From positions 2,728,001 through 2,792,000 of the forward strand of contig NZ_CP082164.1 of the NCBI RefSeq assembly GCF_023101685.1: a DNA stretch of 64,000 nt, read 5' to 3'. Each line of letters opens with the position of its first letter. Position 1 is the first letter of the stretch. Source of the DNA: Bradyrhizobium sp. 186. Its GTDB lineage: Bacteria; Pseudomonadota; Alphaproteobacteria; Rhizobiales; Xanthobacteraceae. The position numbers and the translations under genes are program-made. The notes below the pieces were generated by a model. That model saw only the letters and a list, made by a program, of their open reading frames with translations, was not told the DNA's origin and did no database searches. Of the stretch, positions 43,474-52,875 are shown in pieces.

Positions 43474-45410
43474 TCCGAACTTCCCCTTGAGTAGCGACGT
43501 AAGCATTTGAGCTGGCGTGTAATTCCAGCGGGCGTGACGGCGCGTCTGCCTACATTATGGGGCGATAGGAATGCCGAGCCGATTGAAGACGTCTTGTTGT
43601 AGTGGGGTTGGACTTGTGAGCATAGCGGCCGGGGCGTCCTGACCGATGCGAACGATGTTGCGTGTGAGCGTGGCGAGATCCTGCAACAGCGTTCGAAAGC
43701 TGTGCACGGGCCGGCCATCGTGGGTGTGCTTGCGATTAGCCTTGGTTCTGGCCGCGGCCGAGACTCTGGCCTTGGCGACGGGCGAGACGCGCGCGGCGTC
43801 GGCGGCCTCGCGGTCGTGATCGTCGAACAGGATCGGGGCCAGCGCGCGGCGCATGTGCCAGACGATGTAATAAGCGAGCATGCAGAGGAAGACGTGGGCG
43901 CGCACGCGGCCAGCGAGGCGATGGTGGATCGGGCGCACCTCCAGTTCGACGGTCTTGATGGTGCGGAAGGCGCGTTCGACCTGGGCCAGGCTCTTGTAGG
44001 CACGCACCGTGGCGGCGGTGTCGAGGTTCTCGGCCGGCACGTTGGTCCGTAGCACATAGAAGCCGTCGAGCGACGCTTCGTTGGCGATGGCATCCTCGAT
44101 CCGACTGAAGTCGAACGAAGTGTCGGTGATGGCGAGGTGGAAGTGCTTGGCCATCTTACGCTTGCCCAGCACGGCGCCGACCTTCAGACCGATCTCATCC
44201 TCGCCGCGCAAGGGGTTGCGCTGACGCTGCACGGCGGCCTTGACGCGGGCGAGATCCTTCTCGGTCGCCGCCAGCAACTCGCCGCGCTTGCGCCGACGCT
44301 CGTCGGCCAGATCCGGGTTGCGGCACACGATCAGGCGCTCGCCGGGGAAGTCGGGGGACGTGATCTCGGCCATATCGCGATCGTCGAACAGCGACAATTG
44401 CAGCGGGCCGCCGTCCTCGGCGAGCTTGCGGATCGCCGGCGCCCGCAGAGCGGTGATCCAATCGAGCCCGGCCGGCATCAGATCGGCTTCGATACGGGCG
44501 CTGGTGATCATGCCGCGATCGCCGACCAGTACCACACGCGACAGCTTGAAGCGGGCCTTCAGTTTGTCGACTTGCGCGGCCAGCGTGCTCGGGTCGGCGG
44601 TGTTACCTTCGAACACCTCCACCGCCACCGGGCAGCCGTCGGCGGCGCACAGCAAGCCGAACACGATCTGCAGCTTGTCGGAACGACCGTCGCGGCTGTA
44701 ACCATGCCGCGCCAATTCGCAATGTCGCCCCTCCAGATAGCTGGAGGTGAGATCGTAGAGCACCAGCGAGCCGTCATGCAGATGGCGCTTGGCGAGCGTC
44801 GCCTCGATCCCCGGTTGGGCCGTGCCGAGCAGGTCGAGCGCTTCGTAAAGCTCGTCCTCGTCGACGGCGCTGAGATCGAGCAGTTCGCCCAGCGAATGCG
44901 CCGCCGTCGCCTCGCTGAGCTGGCGCGCCGTGGCCAGCTTGGCGGCCGGTTCGATCACCCGTGCCACGATCAAGGCCAAAGCCAGCCTGGCCAACCGTCT
45001 GGGCTTGTCCGGGACAAGGCGATGCAGTCCGAGCTGGCGCGCCATGCCGAGCACCGCGGCCACGTGGCCGTGCGGCAGCGAGCGCTCGATCCGCAGTTGC
45101 TCGGCCGGCGAGACCAGCTCCTCGCCTTTCAGGACGCGGCGCAGCGCATCGATCTTCTCATCCGGCCAATGCGACAGGTTGGCCAGCGTGCGCGACTTGA
45201 TCTTGTCGCCCTCGCGATAGCTCTCGCGCAACAGGATCGCGGGCGGTGAGTTGCGGTTGGGAATGCGGGCGACGAACATGCCGGAATCGAATCACGGAAA
45301 CCTGCCATTCGCAAGCCAAAAATCATCATTTACATGCCTACAAAATCAGCCCGATCCAAACTTCTCAAATCCTCTCAACGCTCTAACAAAAATCCCGAGG
45401 GGAAGTTCGG
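43474..45410 (-). mobile_element. Complete IS1634-type insertion sequence (about 1.94 kb)
   Basis: Both ends are visible. The left end begins CCGAACTTCCCCTTGAG (from 43475), and the right end, read inward on the other strand, begins CCGAACTTCCCCTCGGG (from 45410), a terminal inverted repeat of at least 13 bases. The target bases TTTAG (or GTTTAG) are duplicated at 43469-43473 and 45411-45415, giving a 5-6 bp target duplication. One base of ambiguity remains at the left end. It carries a single transposase gene and interrupts a NitT/TauT-type binding-protein gene. Because repeats, duplication and transposase are all intact, the insertion looks recent and the element may still move. Confidence 0.92.
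43555..45279 (-). CDS. IS1634-family transposase
   Basis: A 574-residue DDE transposase. Family features are an N-terminal segment (MFVARIPNRNSPPAILLRES), an Asp in LYDLTSSYLEGRHCEL, the second Asp in VVLVGDRGMITSARI, and the C-terminal YKSLAQVERAFRTIKTVEL block (Y-x-x-V/L-E-x-x-F-R-x-x-K) with the catalytic Glu, followed by HHRLAGRVRAHVFLCMLAYYI. Full length, no internal stops, inside intact terminal repeats, so probably active. Confidence 0.93.
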   Translation of the reverse strand: MFVARIPNRNSPPAILLRESYREGDKIKSRTLANLSHWPDEKIDALRRVLKGEELVSPAEQLRIERSLPHGHVAAVLGMARQLGLHRLVPDKPRRLARLALALIVARVIEPAAKLATARQLSEATAAHSLGELLDLSAVDEDELYEALDLLGTAQPGIEATLAKRHLHDGSLVLYDLTSSYLEGRHCELARHGYSRDGRSDKLQIVFGLLCAADGCPVAVEVFEGNTADPSTLAAQVDKLKARFKLSRVVLVGDRGMITSARIEADLMPAGLDWITALRAPAIRKLAEDGGPLQLSLFDDRDMAEITSPDFPGERLIVCRNPDLADERRRKRGELLAATEKDLARVKAAVQRQRNPLRGEDEIGLKVGAVLGKRKMAKHFHLAITDTSFDFSRIEDAIANEASLDGFYVLRTNVPAENLDTAATVRAYKSLAQVERAFRTIKTVELEVRPIHHRLAGRVRAHVFLCMLAYYIVWHMRRALAPILFDDHDREAADAARVSPVAKARVSAAARTKANRKHTHDGRPVHSFRTLLQDLATLTRNIVRIGQDAPAAMLTSPTPLQQDVFNRLGIPIAP

Positions 45411-45414
45411 TTTA

Positions 45415-46041
45415 GCAGCGCGGTGCCATAGGGCTCGATGGTGCAGATCCAGTCGAGCGCGCCCGCCTTGAATGCCTCGACCGCCTCCGGGGTGGTTCCC
45501 ATATAACGGACTTTGATGTCCTTGAAACTGACGCCGTGCTTCTTGAGGAAGTCGTAAGGCATGACCTCTAGCGTATCGAGCTGGAAGGTGCCGAGCGTCT
45601 TGCCCTTCAGCTTCTCTGGGCTGTCCAGTCCGGGTTGCGAAACGATCACGCAGCCCTCGATGCCGCCTCCAGCGACGATCTTGACCGGAGCGCCGGCATC
45701 GAACAGCGCCATGAAGCTCGTGTATGGCATCAGGCCGACATCGACCTGACCGATGCCGAGGAACGTGACCTGTTCGGCAAATGTCGGCGTGTTGATGAAT
45801 TGTATCTCGACGCCGTCATCCTTCGCAGTCTGCAAGGCGTGAGACAGGAAGATATTGAGATTGCAGAAGCCGGTGCCATGGGTGGACTTCAGGTATTCGC
45901 CGCCGCGTGAGCCGCGCCCATCAAGCCGCCACCGACGGCCATCGTCAGCGTGGTCGCCGCCGCAGCTTTGAGCACCTTGCGGCGGCTGAAGTCCATCGTT
46001 CGGAAGTTCGGTGGGTGCATGCAGCCGGTTCGATCGCACAT
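45415..46041 (-). pseudogene. NMT1/SsuA-type binding protein, 5' part, with frameshift and IS truncation
   Basis: The frame from ATG 46041 gives a Tat-like signal (FSRRKVLKAAAATTLTMAVG, ending MGAAHAA) but hits a stop at about 45900. The mature protein continues in the next frame: GEYLKSTHGTGFCNLNIFLS, VEIQFINTPTFAEQVTFLG, VGLMPYTSFMALFDAGAPVKIVAGG and KFKDIK-like FKDIKVRYMGTTPEAVEAFKAG, up to EPYGTALLN, where the IS begins. There are thus two lesions: the IS and an independent frameshift near 45905. The ligand would have been a small heterocycle or similar. Confidence 0.83.
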
Positions 46042-46559
46042 GGATTACTCCCTCCGTTGTGACGGTTGTTGCATCGGAAATGGGGCGAAGCCGCAGTGGA
46101 ACTCTGCGCGCGCGAGACTTCCAATCGTGTGGAGATGCTTGTGCGCAATGCGCCCAAGCCGCCTCTGATATGAAGTTTTGTGGTGGCTCGGCGCGCGCAC
46201 GCCAAGCCGGTAGCGGGATGCGATCATCGCATGAACTTTACAGTGCGTGGCACGCCAACCTGGAGCGATCGCCGGAACGATGCTGCGCTGCCATTGAGCG
46301 AAGCACGATGTGTGCCAGCCGGATAAGCTGTTGATTCCCGCAAGCCTTGGGCTATGGCCGGTCGCGAGCCGACCTGTCGTTGCTGAAGATTTGTTCGCAC
46401 GCAGCAATTCGTTGACGATTTTCTAGGCAGACAATCGACCCGTCGACAATGGTTGTTCCACCCGAAGGCCGCGTCCACATCGTCGCGAGCACGATCCAGC
46501 GTAGCGGCGGTTCGCCGCGCTTCGATTGCGTCGCCGCACCACAACGCGCGTGGTGCAGA

Positions 46560-46785
46560 CGAGAACTGGTTTTCACTCCCGGATCCAAGGGGCGCTTGAA
46601 AGCGCTCTACTCGATCGCGAACGCCGTGGCGTGCAGCCTTGATCGACATGATCGAGAAAGGCAATGTGACCGGCGCTGTCGCCGCCACGAACCATCACTT
46701 AAGCGCGATCGAGGGGCGCTTGATCAAGGCCCCGCCAGAAAAGCTTGCCATCGACTGCCGCTCATTGTTCGCTGCAGCAGAATAG
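46560..46785 (+). pseudogene. GntR-family regulator, C-terminal (FCD domain) fragment
   Basis: Ends with IDMIEKGNVTGAVAATNHHL followed by SAIEGRLIKAPPEK and a stop at 46785, the last helices of an FCD ligand-binding domain. The preceding 80-90 bases encode plausible but frame-disrupted FCD sequence. No N-terminal HTH is present next to it; the closest is the GntR start at 28054 on the same strand. Confidence 0.5.
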
Positions 46786-46794
46786 GAGCGGCCG

Positions 46795-47014
46795 ATGCCG
46801 TCACAGACCGCTGCCGGCGCTGATCTGGCAGCAGTCGATGGTGGTCTGTGGTCTCGCTGGCGCAGCTGTTCAGCGTGCTGGCCGGCATCATGGCGCTAGG
46901 CTGGCTTGGCCGCTTCGCGTAGACGACCTGGGGACAGACGATATCCTGACGACGCTGGTGCTGGTCATCGTCATGGACTGGCTGATCGGGCTGACGAAAC
47001 GTATGAGCGTATAA
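46795..47014 (+). pseudogene. ABC transporter permease remnant
   Basis: An ATG at 46795 with AGGAG upstream, 9 bases after the GntR stop, starts MPSQTAAGADLAAVDGGLWS and soon goes out of frame. A second frame shows a membrane stretch (FSVLAGIMALGWLGRF). A third gives the typical permease ending DDILTTLVLVIVMDWLIGLTKR. The central 200 residues are deleted. It was probably the transporter of a GntR-permease-puuE unit. Confidence 0.4.
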
Positions 47015-47055
47015 AATCCCGAACCTCACGACCTTCCAAGACCCGGAGACTGGCC

Positions 47056-47970
47056 ATGACCTATGACCGCGACTTGATCGGCTACGGCGCGAACCCGCCC
47101 GATCCCAAATGGCCGGGCGGCGCGCGCGTGGCGATCAATTTCGTGATGAATTACGAGGAGGGCTCGGAGCCTTCCGTGCAGGACGGCGAAGGCTATACCG
47201 AGATCGGCCTGACCGAGTCGTCCGGCTTGCCGGCAGGCGTCAAAGGGCGCGATCTCGCCGGCGAAGGCATGTTCGCCTATGGCAGCCGCGTCGGTTTCTG
47301 GAGGCTGATACGACTTTTCCAGCAGCGCGGCCTGCCGCTGACTGTGTTCGGCTGCGCGCTCGCGATCGAACGCAATCCCGAGGCAGCGGCGTCGATCAGA
47401 GCCTCGGGCTTCGACGTCTGCAGCCATGGCTGGCGCTGGATCAAGCATTATGAATTGAGCGAGGAGGACGAGCGCGAGCACATCGCCAAGGCGATCGCCT
47501 CGCTCAAGGCGACGGTCGGGGAGCGACCGCTCGGCTGGTATTGCCGCTATGGGCCGAGCGTGAACACGCGCCGGCTGGTGGTAGAGGAGGGCGGCTTTCT
47601 CTATGATTCCGACGCGTACGACGACGAATTGCCCTATTGGAAGGTCGTCGACGGCAAGCCGCATCTGGTCGTTCCCTATTCGCTCGTCAACAATGATGGC
47701 AAGTTCGGCTCCGGCTTCTTTGGCACGTCGGCCGATTATTTCGCGTGGCATAAGGACGCCTTCGACATGCTTTACGCGGAAGGCGCAACGCAGCCGAAGA
47801 TGATGTCGGTCGGCTTGCATATGCGCCTGATCGGCCATCCGGCGCGCGCGGCCGGCCTCGCGCGCTTCCTCGACTATGTCCAGGGCCATCAAGGGGTATG
47901 GGTGACGCGGCGGCTAGACATTGCCCGGCACTGGGCAGCAACGCATCCTTTCGCCGGCAGACTCGCCTGA
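47056..47970 (+). CDS. PuuE-type polysaccharide deacetylase family protein (allantoinase-like)
   Basis: A 304-residue NodB-fold hydrolase. The beginning (RDLIGYGANPPDPKWPGGARVAINFVMNYEEGSE) is characteristic of the PuuE allantoinase group rather than chitin deacetylases. Other marks are LTVFGCALAIERNPEAAASI, the metal/active-site His in GFDVCSHGWRWIKHYELSEE, PLGWYCRYGPSVNTRRLV, and MMSVGLHMRLIGHPAR near the end. PuuE opens the hydantoin ring of allantoin without being a classical amidohydrolase; related ring amides are possible substrates. It is followed after 10 bases by an NHL-repeat protein gene in the same direction. Confidence 0.85.
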   Translation: MTYDRDLIGYGANPPDPKWPGGARVAINFVMNYEEGSEPSVQDGEGYTEIGLTESSGLPAGVKGRDLAGEGMFAYGSRVGFWRLIRLFQQRGLPLTVFGCALAIERNPEAAASIRASGFDVCSHGWRWIKHYELSEEDEREHIAKAIASLKATVGERPLGWYCRYGPSVNTRRLVVEEGGFLYDSDAYDDELPYWKVVDGKPHLVVPYSLVNNDGKFGSGFFGTSADYFAWHKDAFDMLYAEGATQPKMMSVGLHMRLIGHPARAAGLARFLDYVQGHQGVWVTRRLDIARHWAATHPFAGRLA

Positions 47971-47980
47971 AGGAAAAGTC

Positions 47981-48865
47981 TTGGCCATACATGAACTGAT
48001 CGTTGAACTCGGAGACAGGCTCTATCGCGTCGAGCGTCCCTTCGGCTCCTGGCCGCTGAACACGGGCTTTGTTACCGACGTCGCCGTCGATCCGCGCGGG
48101 CATGTCTTCGTGATGCTGCGGCACGATCCGTTGGTGCATCCCAACGACCCGCGCGTGATCGAGCTGGCGCCCGACGGCGCCTATCTCAGGGGTTGGGGCG
48201 GCGATCTGATCGCCGATTCCCACATGCTGACGGCCGACGCCACGGGGCGCATCCTCGCGGTCGACCGCGACATGCATGAGGTGATCATATGCTCGCCAGC
48301 GGGCGAACGGCTCGGCGGATTAGGCCAACGCGGTGTACCGCTTGCGCCCTTCAACCATCCGACTGACGCGCATGTCTCGGCTTGGGGCGAGATCTATATC
48401 TCGGACGGCTACGCTGCGAGCCGGGTCCATCGCTTCGATGCCGCCGGCGCTCTGATCGCAAGCTGGGGCAGCCACGGGTCGGGCGATGGTCAGTTCGGCT
48501 GGCCGCATGCGATCTGGACCTTTGCGGACGGCCGTGTCGTCGTGGTCGACCGCAGCTCGAACCGCGTGCAGGTCTTCGATCGCGAGGGCAAGCACCTCGA
48601 AACCTGGGGTGGGTTCTACCAGCCCGTCGCAATCTGGGGCGATGATGAGGGCTGCGCCTACGTCAGCGACATGGTGCCGAGCCTGCAGAAGGTCGGCCCC
48701 AAAGGCGAGCGGCTCGGCCGCTGTCGGCCGATTCTCAATGGCGCGCACGGCATCTCCGGGACGCCCGACGGCGATATCCTTCTCGCCGAAAGCAATCCGA
48801 GTCGGATCACGCGGCTGCGGCTGCAGCCAGCTAAAGCCAACCCGCTGCGGCAGCAGTATCGTTAA
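47981..48865 (+). CDS. NHL-repeat beta-propeller protein (peptidyl-amidating lyase-like)
   Basis: About 294 residues of repeating GxIYxSDGxxxxRVHRFDxxG units: TDVAVDPRGHVFVMLRHD, HPTDAHVSAWGEIYISDGYAASRVHRFD, GQFGWPHAIWTFADGRVVVVDRSSNRVQVFDREG, a six-bladed propeller of the NHL/peptidylglycine alpha-hydroxyglycine lyase type. No signal peptide. The start is TTG (MAIHELIVELG) with AAGGAAAA 6 bases upstream; no in-frame ATG exists near the domain start. In relatives next to PuuE-like genes the role is unknown. It may cleave a carbinolamide-like intermediate (inference from the fold family). Confidence 0.78.
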   Translation: MAIHELIVELGDRLYRVERPFGSWPLNTGFVTDVAVDPRGHVFVMLRHDPLVHPNDPRVIELAPDGAYLRGWGGDLIADSHMLTADATGRILAVDRDMHEVIICSPAGERLGGLGQRGVPLAPFNHPTDAHVSAWGEIYISDGYAASRVHRFDAAGALIASWGSHGSGDGQFGWPHAIWTFADGRVVVVDRSSNRVQVFDREGKHLETWGGFYQPVAIWGDDEGCAYVSDMVPSLQKVGPKGERLGRCRPILNGAHGISGTPDGDILLAESNPSRITRLRLQPAKANPLRQQYR

Positions 48866-49131
48866 GGCGTTTTCCTCCGCTAAAGAGTTCAGTCCCAATT
48901 CGCGGCAGGCAATAGTTATGGCGTACCTCCAGTTAGAGATCTGCTTCAATTCAAACGCAATGAACTTCTTAGCTCGTACACAGCGAAAGCGGTGGTCGTT
49001 GCTGCTTTGGGCAAATTGGCGAGCACGTTGCGTGGATAAGCAGAAAACAATTGGCAGATGCGGATGTCGCCGTTGCTAAGGATTCTATATCAGAACTTGC
49101 AGCGACCCGCACGCTATCGTAGTCCTCCACT

Positions 49132-50046
49132 ATGATCTTGCTTATCGTCCGCAGACTGTGGCTGGCCGCCTTGGTGTGTCTCACCGTTCTGGTCGTCAGC
49201 TTCATCTTGACTCGCCTTTCCGGCGACTTGGCCGCGTCTATCGCAGGTCCGAACGCCAGTGCAGCCGACATCGCGATCATTACCCGGAATTATGGCCTCG
49301 ACCGGCCCTTAGTGGTGCAGTTTCTCGATTGGGCCGGCCACGCTGCCGAGGGCGATCTCGGCCGATCCTTCCTCTACCACGTCCCGGTATGGGGACTGAT
49401 CCGCGACCGATTGCCAGTCACTCTGACGCTTGGCCTGACCGGCCTTTCTATCGCGCTGTTGGTCGCCCTGCCGCTCGGCATTCTGGCGGCGGTGCGAGAG
49501 GGCTCGGCGATGGACCGAGGCATCATGTTGGTGGCCCTGCTGGGGCAGGCGATGCCGGGCTTCTGGTTCGGACTGGTCATGATCGTCCTGCTGGGACTGG
49601 AGTTGCAATGGCTGCCTATTTCCGGCGTCGAGACATGGCAGGGCTACATCATGCCGGGGATCGTGTTGGCATTTTCGGCGATCCCGGCGCTGATGCGCCT
49701 GACCCGCTCAGGAATGATCGACGCATTGGCAGCGGATTATATTCGCACCGCGCGCGCGAAGGGGTTAAGCCGGCCCAAGATCATCCTCAAGCACGCCTTG
49801 CGCAATGCGGCGATGCCGGTGGTCTCGATCGCGGCCGTGCAGCTTGGCTTCATGTTGGGAGGGTCCGTGGTGATTGAGTCGGTGTTCGCGCTGCCGGGCG
49901 TCGGCTATCTGGCCTGGGAATCCATCACCAAAAATGATTTCCCGGTGGTGCAGGCCGTCGTGCTGTTCCTGGCGGTCATCTACATCGTGCTGACCTTGCT
50001 GGCGGACATGATGAATGCGCTGCTCGACCCAAGACTGCGCGGATGA
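49132..50046 (+). CDS. Dipeptide/oligopeptide ABC transporter permease (DppB type)
   Basis: 304 residues with six helices. It starts with the family-typical IVRRLWLAALVCLTVLVVSFILTRLSGD and has the EAA loop DYIRTARAKGLSRPKIILKHALRNAAMPV. It pairs with the DppC-type permease that follows, overlapping its start by 4 bases. First gene of a four-gene ATPase/permease set; imports peptides or similar small compounds. Confidence 0.93.
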   Translation: MILLIVRRLWLAALVCLTVLVVSFILTRLSGDLAASIAGPNASAADIAIITRNYGLDRPLVVQFLDWAGHAAEGDLGRSFLYHVPVWGLIRDRLPVTLTLGLTGLSIALLVALPLGILAAVREGSAMDRGIMLVALLGQAMPGFWFGLVMIVLLGLELQWLPISGVETWQGYIMPGIVLAFSAIPALMRLTRSGMIDALAADYIRTARAKGLSRPKIILKHALRNAAMPVVSIAAVQLGFMLGGSVVIESVFALPGVGYLAWESITKNDFPVVQAVVLFLAVIYIVLTLLADMMNALLDPRLRG

Positions 50047-50918
50047 GTGTTTTGATCGCACAAGCCCGGCCGGGCCGCCGACGGTTACCTGCCTTTCGTC
50101 ACCTCGCCACGCTCCTGGGCGCGGTGATCGTGGGCACTGCGGTGCTGGTCGCGATTTTCGCACCATATCTGACGCCGCATGATCCGTTCGCCCAAAACCT
50201 CAACCTGCGCCTCATCCCCCCGGTGTGGATGGACGGAAGCCTACCGGAGCATCTATTGGGCACGGATCAGATCGGGCGCGATTACCTGTCGCGCCTGATC
50301 TATGGCGCGCGCATTTCCATGCTGATCGGCGTACTGACCGTCATCACATCCGGCCTGATCGGCATCACGCTGGGAATCATCGGTGGGTTTTATGGCGGGC
50401 GGACCGACGACGTCGTGATGTTCCTGATCACCTGCCGCCTGTCGATCCCGCTGATCCTGGTGGCGTTGACGGTGGTGGCGCTGGTTGGCAGTTCGCTTGC
50501 GGTGGTGATTCTGACGCTCGGGCTGTTGCTGTGGGACCGGTTCGCCGTGGTGGCACGTACCACCGCAACGCAGGTGCGCAACCTCGATTACATCGCCGCC
50601 GCCCAGGCTGCCGGTGCATCGCGCCTGCATATTCTGTTGCGCGAGGTGCTTCCCAATATCGCCAATCATCTGGTGGTGGTGGCAACGCTGGAAATGGCGT
50701 TGGCGATCCTGCTTGAGGCGGCCCTGTCATTTCTCGGTCTCGGCGTGCCGCCGCCCTTGCCGAGCTGGGGGCTGATGATCGCCGAAGCCAAGGAATACAT
50801 GTTCTTCAGCCCGTGGGTGATCATGACCCCCGGGGTCACGCTGTTCGTGCTCGTGCTCGGCATCAACCTGCTGGGCGACGGACTGCGCGACTTGCTCGGG
50901 GCGGATATGCGGCAATGA
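50043..50918 (+). CDS. Dipeptide/oligopeptide ABC transporter permease (DppC type)
   Basis: 291 residues. The N-terminal region reads YLTPHDPFAQNLNLRLIPPVWMDGSLPEHLLGTDQIGRDYLSRLIYG, the hallmark of DppC/OppC proteins. The EAA loop is DYIAAAQAAGASRLHILLREVLPNIANHLVV. Overlaps both its neighbours by 4 bases, so the set is translated as one unit. Confidence 0.93.
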   Translation: MSVLIAQARPGRRRLPAFRHLATLLGAVIVGTAVLVAIFAPYLTPHDPFAQNLNLRLIPPVWMDGSLPEHLLGTDQIGRDYLSRLIYGARISMLIGVLTVITSGLIGITLGIIGGFYGGRTDDVVMFLITCRLSIPLILVALTVVALVGSSLAVVILTLGLLLWDRFAVVARTTATQVRNLDYIAAAQAAGASRLHILLREVLPNIANHLVVVATLEMALAILLEAALSFLGLGVPPPLPSWGLMIAEAKEYMFFSPWVIMTPGVTLFVLVLGINLLGDGLRDLLGADMRQ

Positions 50919-51907
50919 CACCCGTCGTACCGGACCCGGTTCTCAGCGTCGTCAATCTGCGCGTCTCCTTCGGGCAGACCGAAGCCGTGCGGGGCGTGAC
51001 GCTGGTGGTGGCGCGCGGCGAAACGCATTGCCTTGTCGGCGAGTCCGGCTGCGGCAAATCCGTTACCGCGCTATCGGTGATGAACGTGCTGCCGCGCGGG
51101 ATCGCCCGCTCGGCCGATCACCTCCGCTTTCAGGGGCAGGATCTGTTGGGCATGTCCGAGCGGCAGACTGCACGGCTGCGCGGCGACAAGATGGCGATGA
51201 TCTTCCAGGAACCGATGACGAGCCTGAACCCGGCCTATACGATCGGATCGCAGATGTCCGAGGTGTTCGAACGCCATCGTGGGGCGACACGGCGGCAGGC
51301 CATGGACAGGGCGGCCGAGTTGCTGGCGCGCGTAGGCATTACCGCTCCGGGGATGCGCCTCGGGCAATATCCCCACCAGCTCTCCGGCGGCCTGCGCCAG
51401 CGGGTGATGATCGCCATGGCGCTGATGTGCGATCCGGAGTTGCTGATCGCCGACGAACCGACAACGGCTCTCGATGTGACGGTACAGGCGCAGATCCTGC
51501 GGCTGCTGCAGAAGCTGCAGCAGGAGTTGGGGCTGGCATTGCTGCTGATTACGCACGATCTCGGCGTGGTGGCGCGGATGGCGCAGCGAGTCTCGGTGAT
51601 GTATGCGGGCGAGGTGGTCGAAACCGGTACGGTGGCCGAGGTGTTCGCCGCGCCCACGCACCCCTACACACGCGGGCTATTGGACTGCATTCCCGTGCCC
51701 GGCATGACGCGGACGGGCGAGCCGCTGGGCAACATCCCAGGCGTGGTACCTCGCATAGCGGCGGGCTTCGTGGGTTGCGGATTTCGTGACCGCTGTACGT
51801 TGGCTGCGCCGGAGTGCGCCGAGAGCGTGCCGCTGCGCGACGCCGGCGGTGATCATTGCTATCGCTGCCGGCTGCCGCCGGATTGGAAGCGGGCTGCTGC
51901 GGCATGA
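50915..51907 (+). CDS. Peptide ABC transporter ATPase (DppD type)
   Basis: 330 residues: Walker [18 protein letters not shown], signature LSGGLRQRVMIAMAL, Walker B LLIADEPTTALDVTVQAQIL, switch His in LITHDLGVVARM. The C-terminal oligopeptide domain has the Cys cluster found in this group (GCGFRDRCTLAAPEC ... HCYRCRLPP). First of two different ATPases. ATGA overlap with the permease gene before it and the second ATPase after it. Confidence 0.93.
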   Translation: MTPVVPDPVLSVVNLRVSFGQTEAVRGVTLVVARGETHCLVGESGCGKSVTALSVMNVLPRGIARSADHLRFQGQDLLGMSERQTARLRGDKMAMIFQEPMTSLNPAYTIGSQMSEVFERHRGATRRQAMDRAAELLARVGITAPGMRLGQYPHQLSGGLRQRVMIAMALMCDPELLIADEPTTALDVTVQAQILRLLQKLQQELGLALLLITHDLGVVARMAQRVSVMYAGEVVETGTVAEVFAAPTHPYTRGLLDCIPVPGMTRTGEPLGNIPGVVPRIAAGFVGCGFRDRCTLAAPECAESVPLRDAGGDHCYRCRLPPDWKRAAAA

Positions 51908-52860
51908 CTCATGCGATCGAAGTTCGGAACGTGTACCGCGAATTCCAGCAGCGCAGCGGCATGGCCGCTGCCCGTCGTCCGGTGCGCGCGGTCGATGGGG
52001 TGACGTTCTCGCTCCCAGCGGGCGATGTGCTGGGGGTGGTGGGCGAGTCAGGCTGCGGCAAGTCAACGCTTGCCCGGCTCATCATGGGTCTGTTGCCGCC
52101 AACTTCGGGCGAGATTCTGGTGGATGGACGCAGCCTGATCGGCATGGATCGGCGCGAACGTGCCCGACTGATCCAGCCCGTGTTCCAGGACCCGTACTCC
52201 TCGCTCAACCCGCGCCAGCGCATTCGCGACATCGTTGGCCTGCCGCTGGCCTCCCAGGGCAATCTGCCGAAGGCGCAGCAGGTCGATCGCGTCATGGAGA
52301 TGCTGGCGCGCGTTGGGATTTCCAGCGAGATGGCCGAGCGCATGCCGGGCCAGCTCTCCGGCGGCCAGCGGCAGCGTGTGGCCATCGCGCGTGCCCTCGT
52401 GCTGCATCCGCGCATCGTGGTGTGCGACGAGCCCACCAGCGCGCTGGATGTCTCCGTGCAGGCGCAGATTCTCAATCTGCTGGCGGAATTGCGGCGGGAG
52501 CTCGGACTGACCTATCTCTTCATCAGCCACAACCTGGCGGTGGTGGAGTACATCGCCACCGAAGTGGCGGTGATGTACCTCGGCCGGATCGTCGAGCAGG
52601 CGCCGGCGCAGGAGCTGTTCGGCACCCCCACGCATCCCTACACACAGGCGCTGCTGGCCTCCGTGCTGACACCGGATCCGGCTCTCGGCATTCCCGATGT
52701 CGGCCTGGGCGATGCCTACCCGGATCCCACCAATATCCCGCCGGGCTGCCGTTTCCACCCGCGTTGCCCGAGCGCATTGGCGAAATGCGCCGCTACCATG
52801 CCGGACAACATCCGCAAGGATGGCCGTCTGGTCGAATGTCTGCTGGCAATCCCGTCATAG
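51904..52860 (+). CDS. Peptide ABC transporter ATPase (DppF type)
   Basis: 318 residues: Walker [16 protein letters not shown], signature [15 protein letters not shown], Walker [17 protein letters not shown], switch His in [12 protein letters not shown]. The C-terminal peptide-transporter domain has [15 protein letters not shown]. It completes the B-C-D-F set; the binding protein is encoded convergently just downstream. Confidence 0.93.
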   Translation: MTHAIEVRNVYREFQQRSGMAAARRPVRAVDGVTFSLPAGDVLGVVGESGCGKSTLARLIMGLLPPTSGEILVDGRSLIGMDRRERARLIQPVFQDPYSSLNPRQRIRDIVGLPLASQGNLPKAQQVDRVMEMLARVGISSEMAERMPGQLSGGQRQRVAIARALVLHPRIVVCDEPTSALDVSVQAQILNLLAELRRELGLTYLFISHNLAVVEYIATEVAVMYLGRIVEQAPAQELFGTPTHPYTQALLASVLTPDPALGIPDVGLGDAYPDPTNIPPGCRFHPRCPSALAKCAATMPDNIRKDGRLVECLLAIPS

Positions 52861-52875
52861 GGCAGGCGCCCGTCG

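Noticed and set aside
44137..45249. 370-residue plus-strand frame inside the IS element
   Set aside because: Antisense to the transposase; rich in Gln, Arg and Leu with no domain. IS1634 elements carry one gene.
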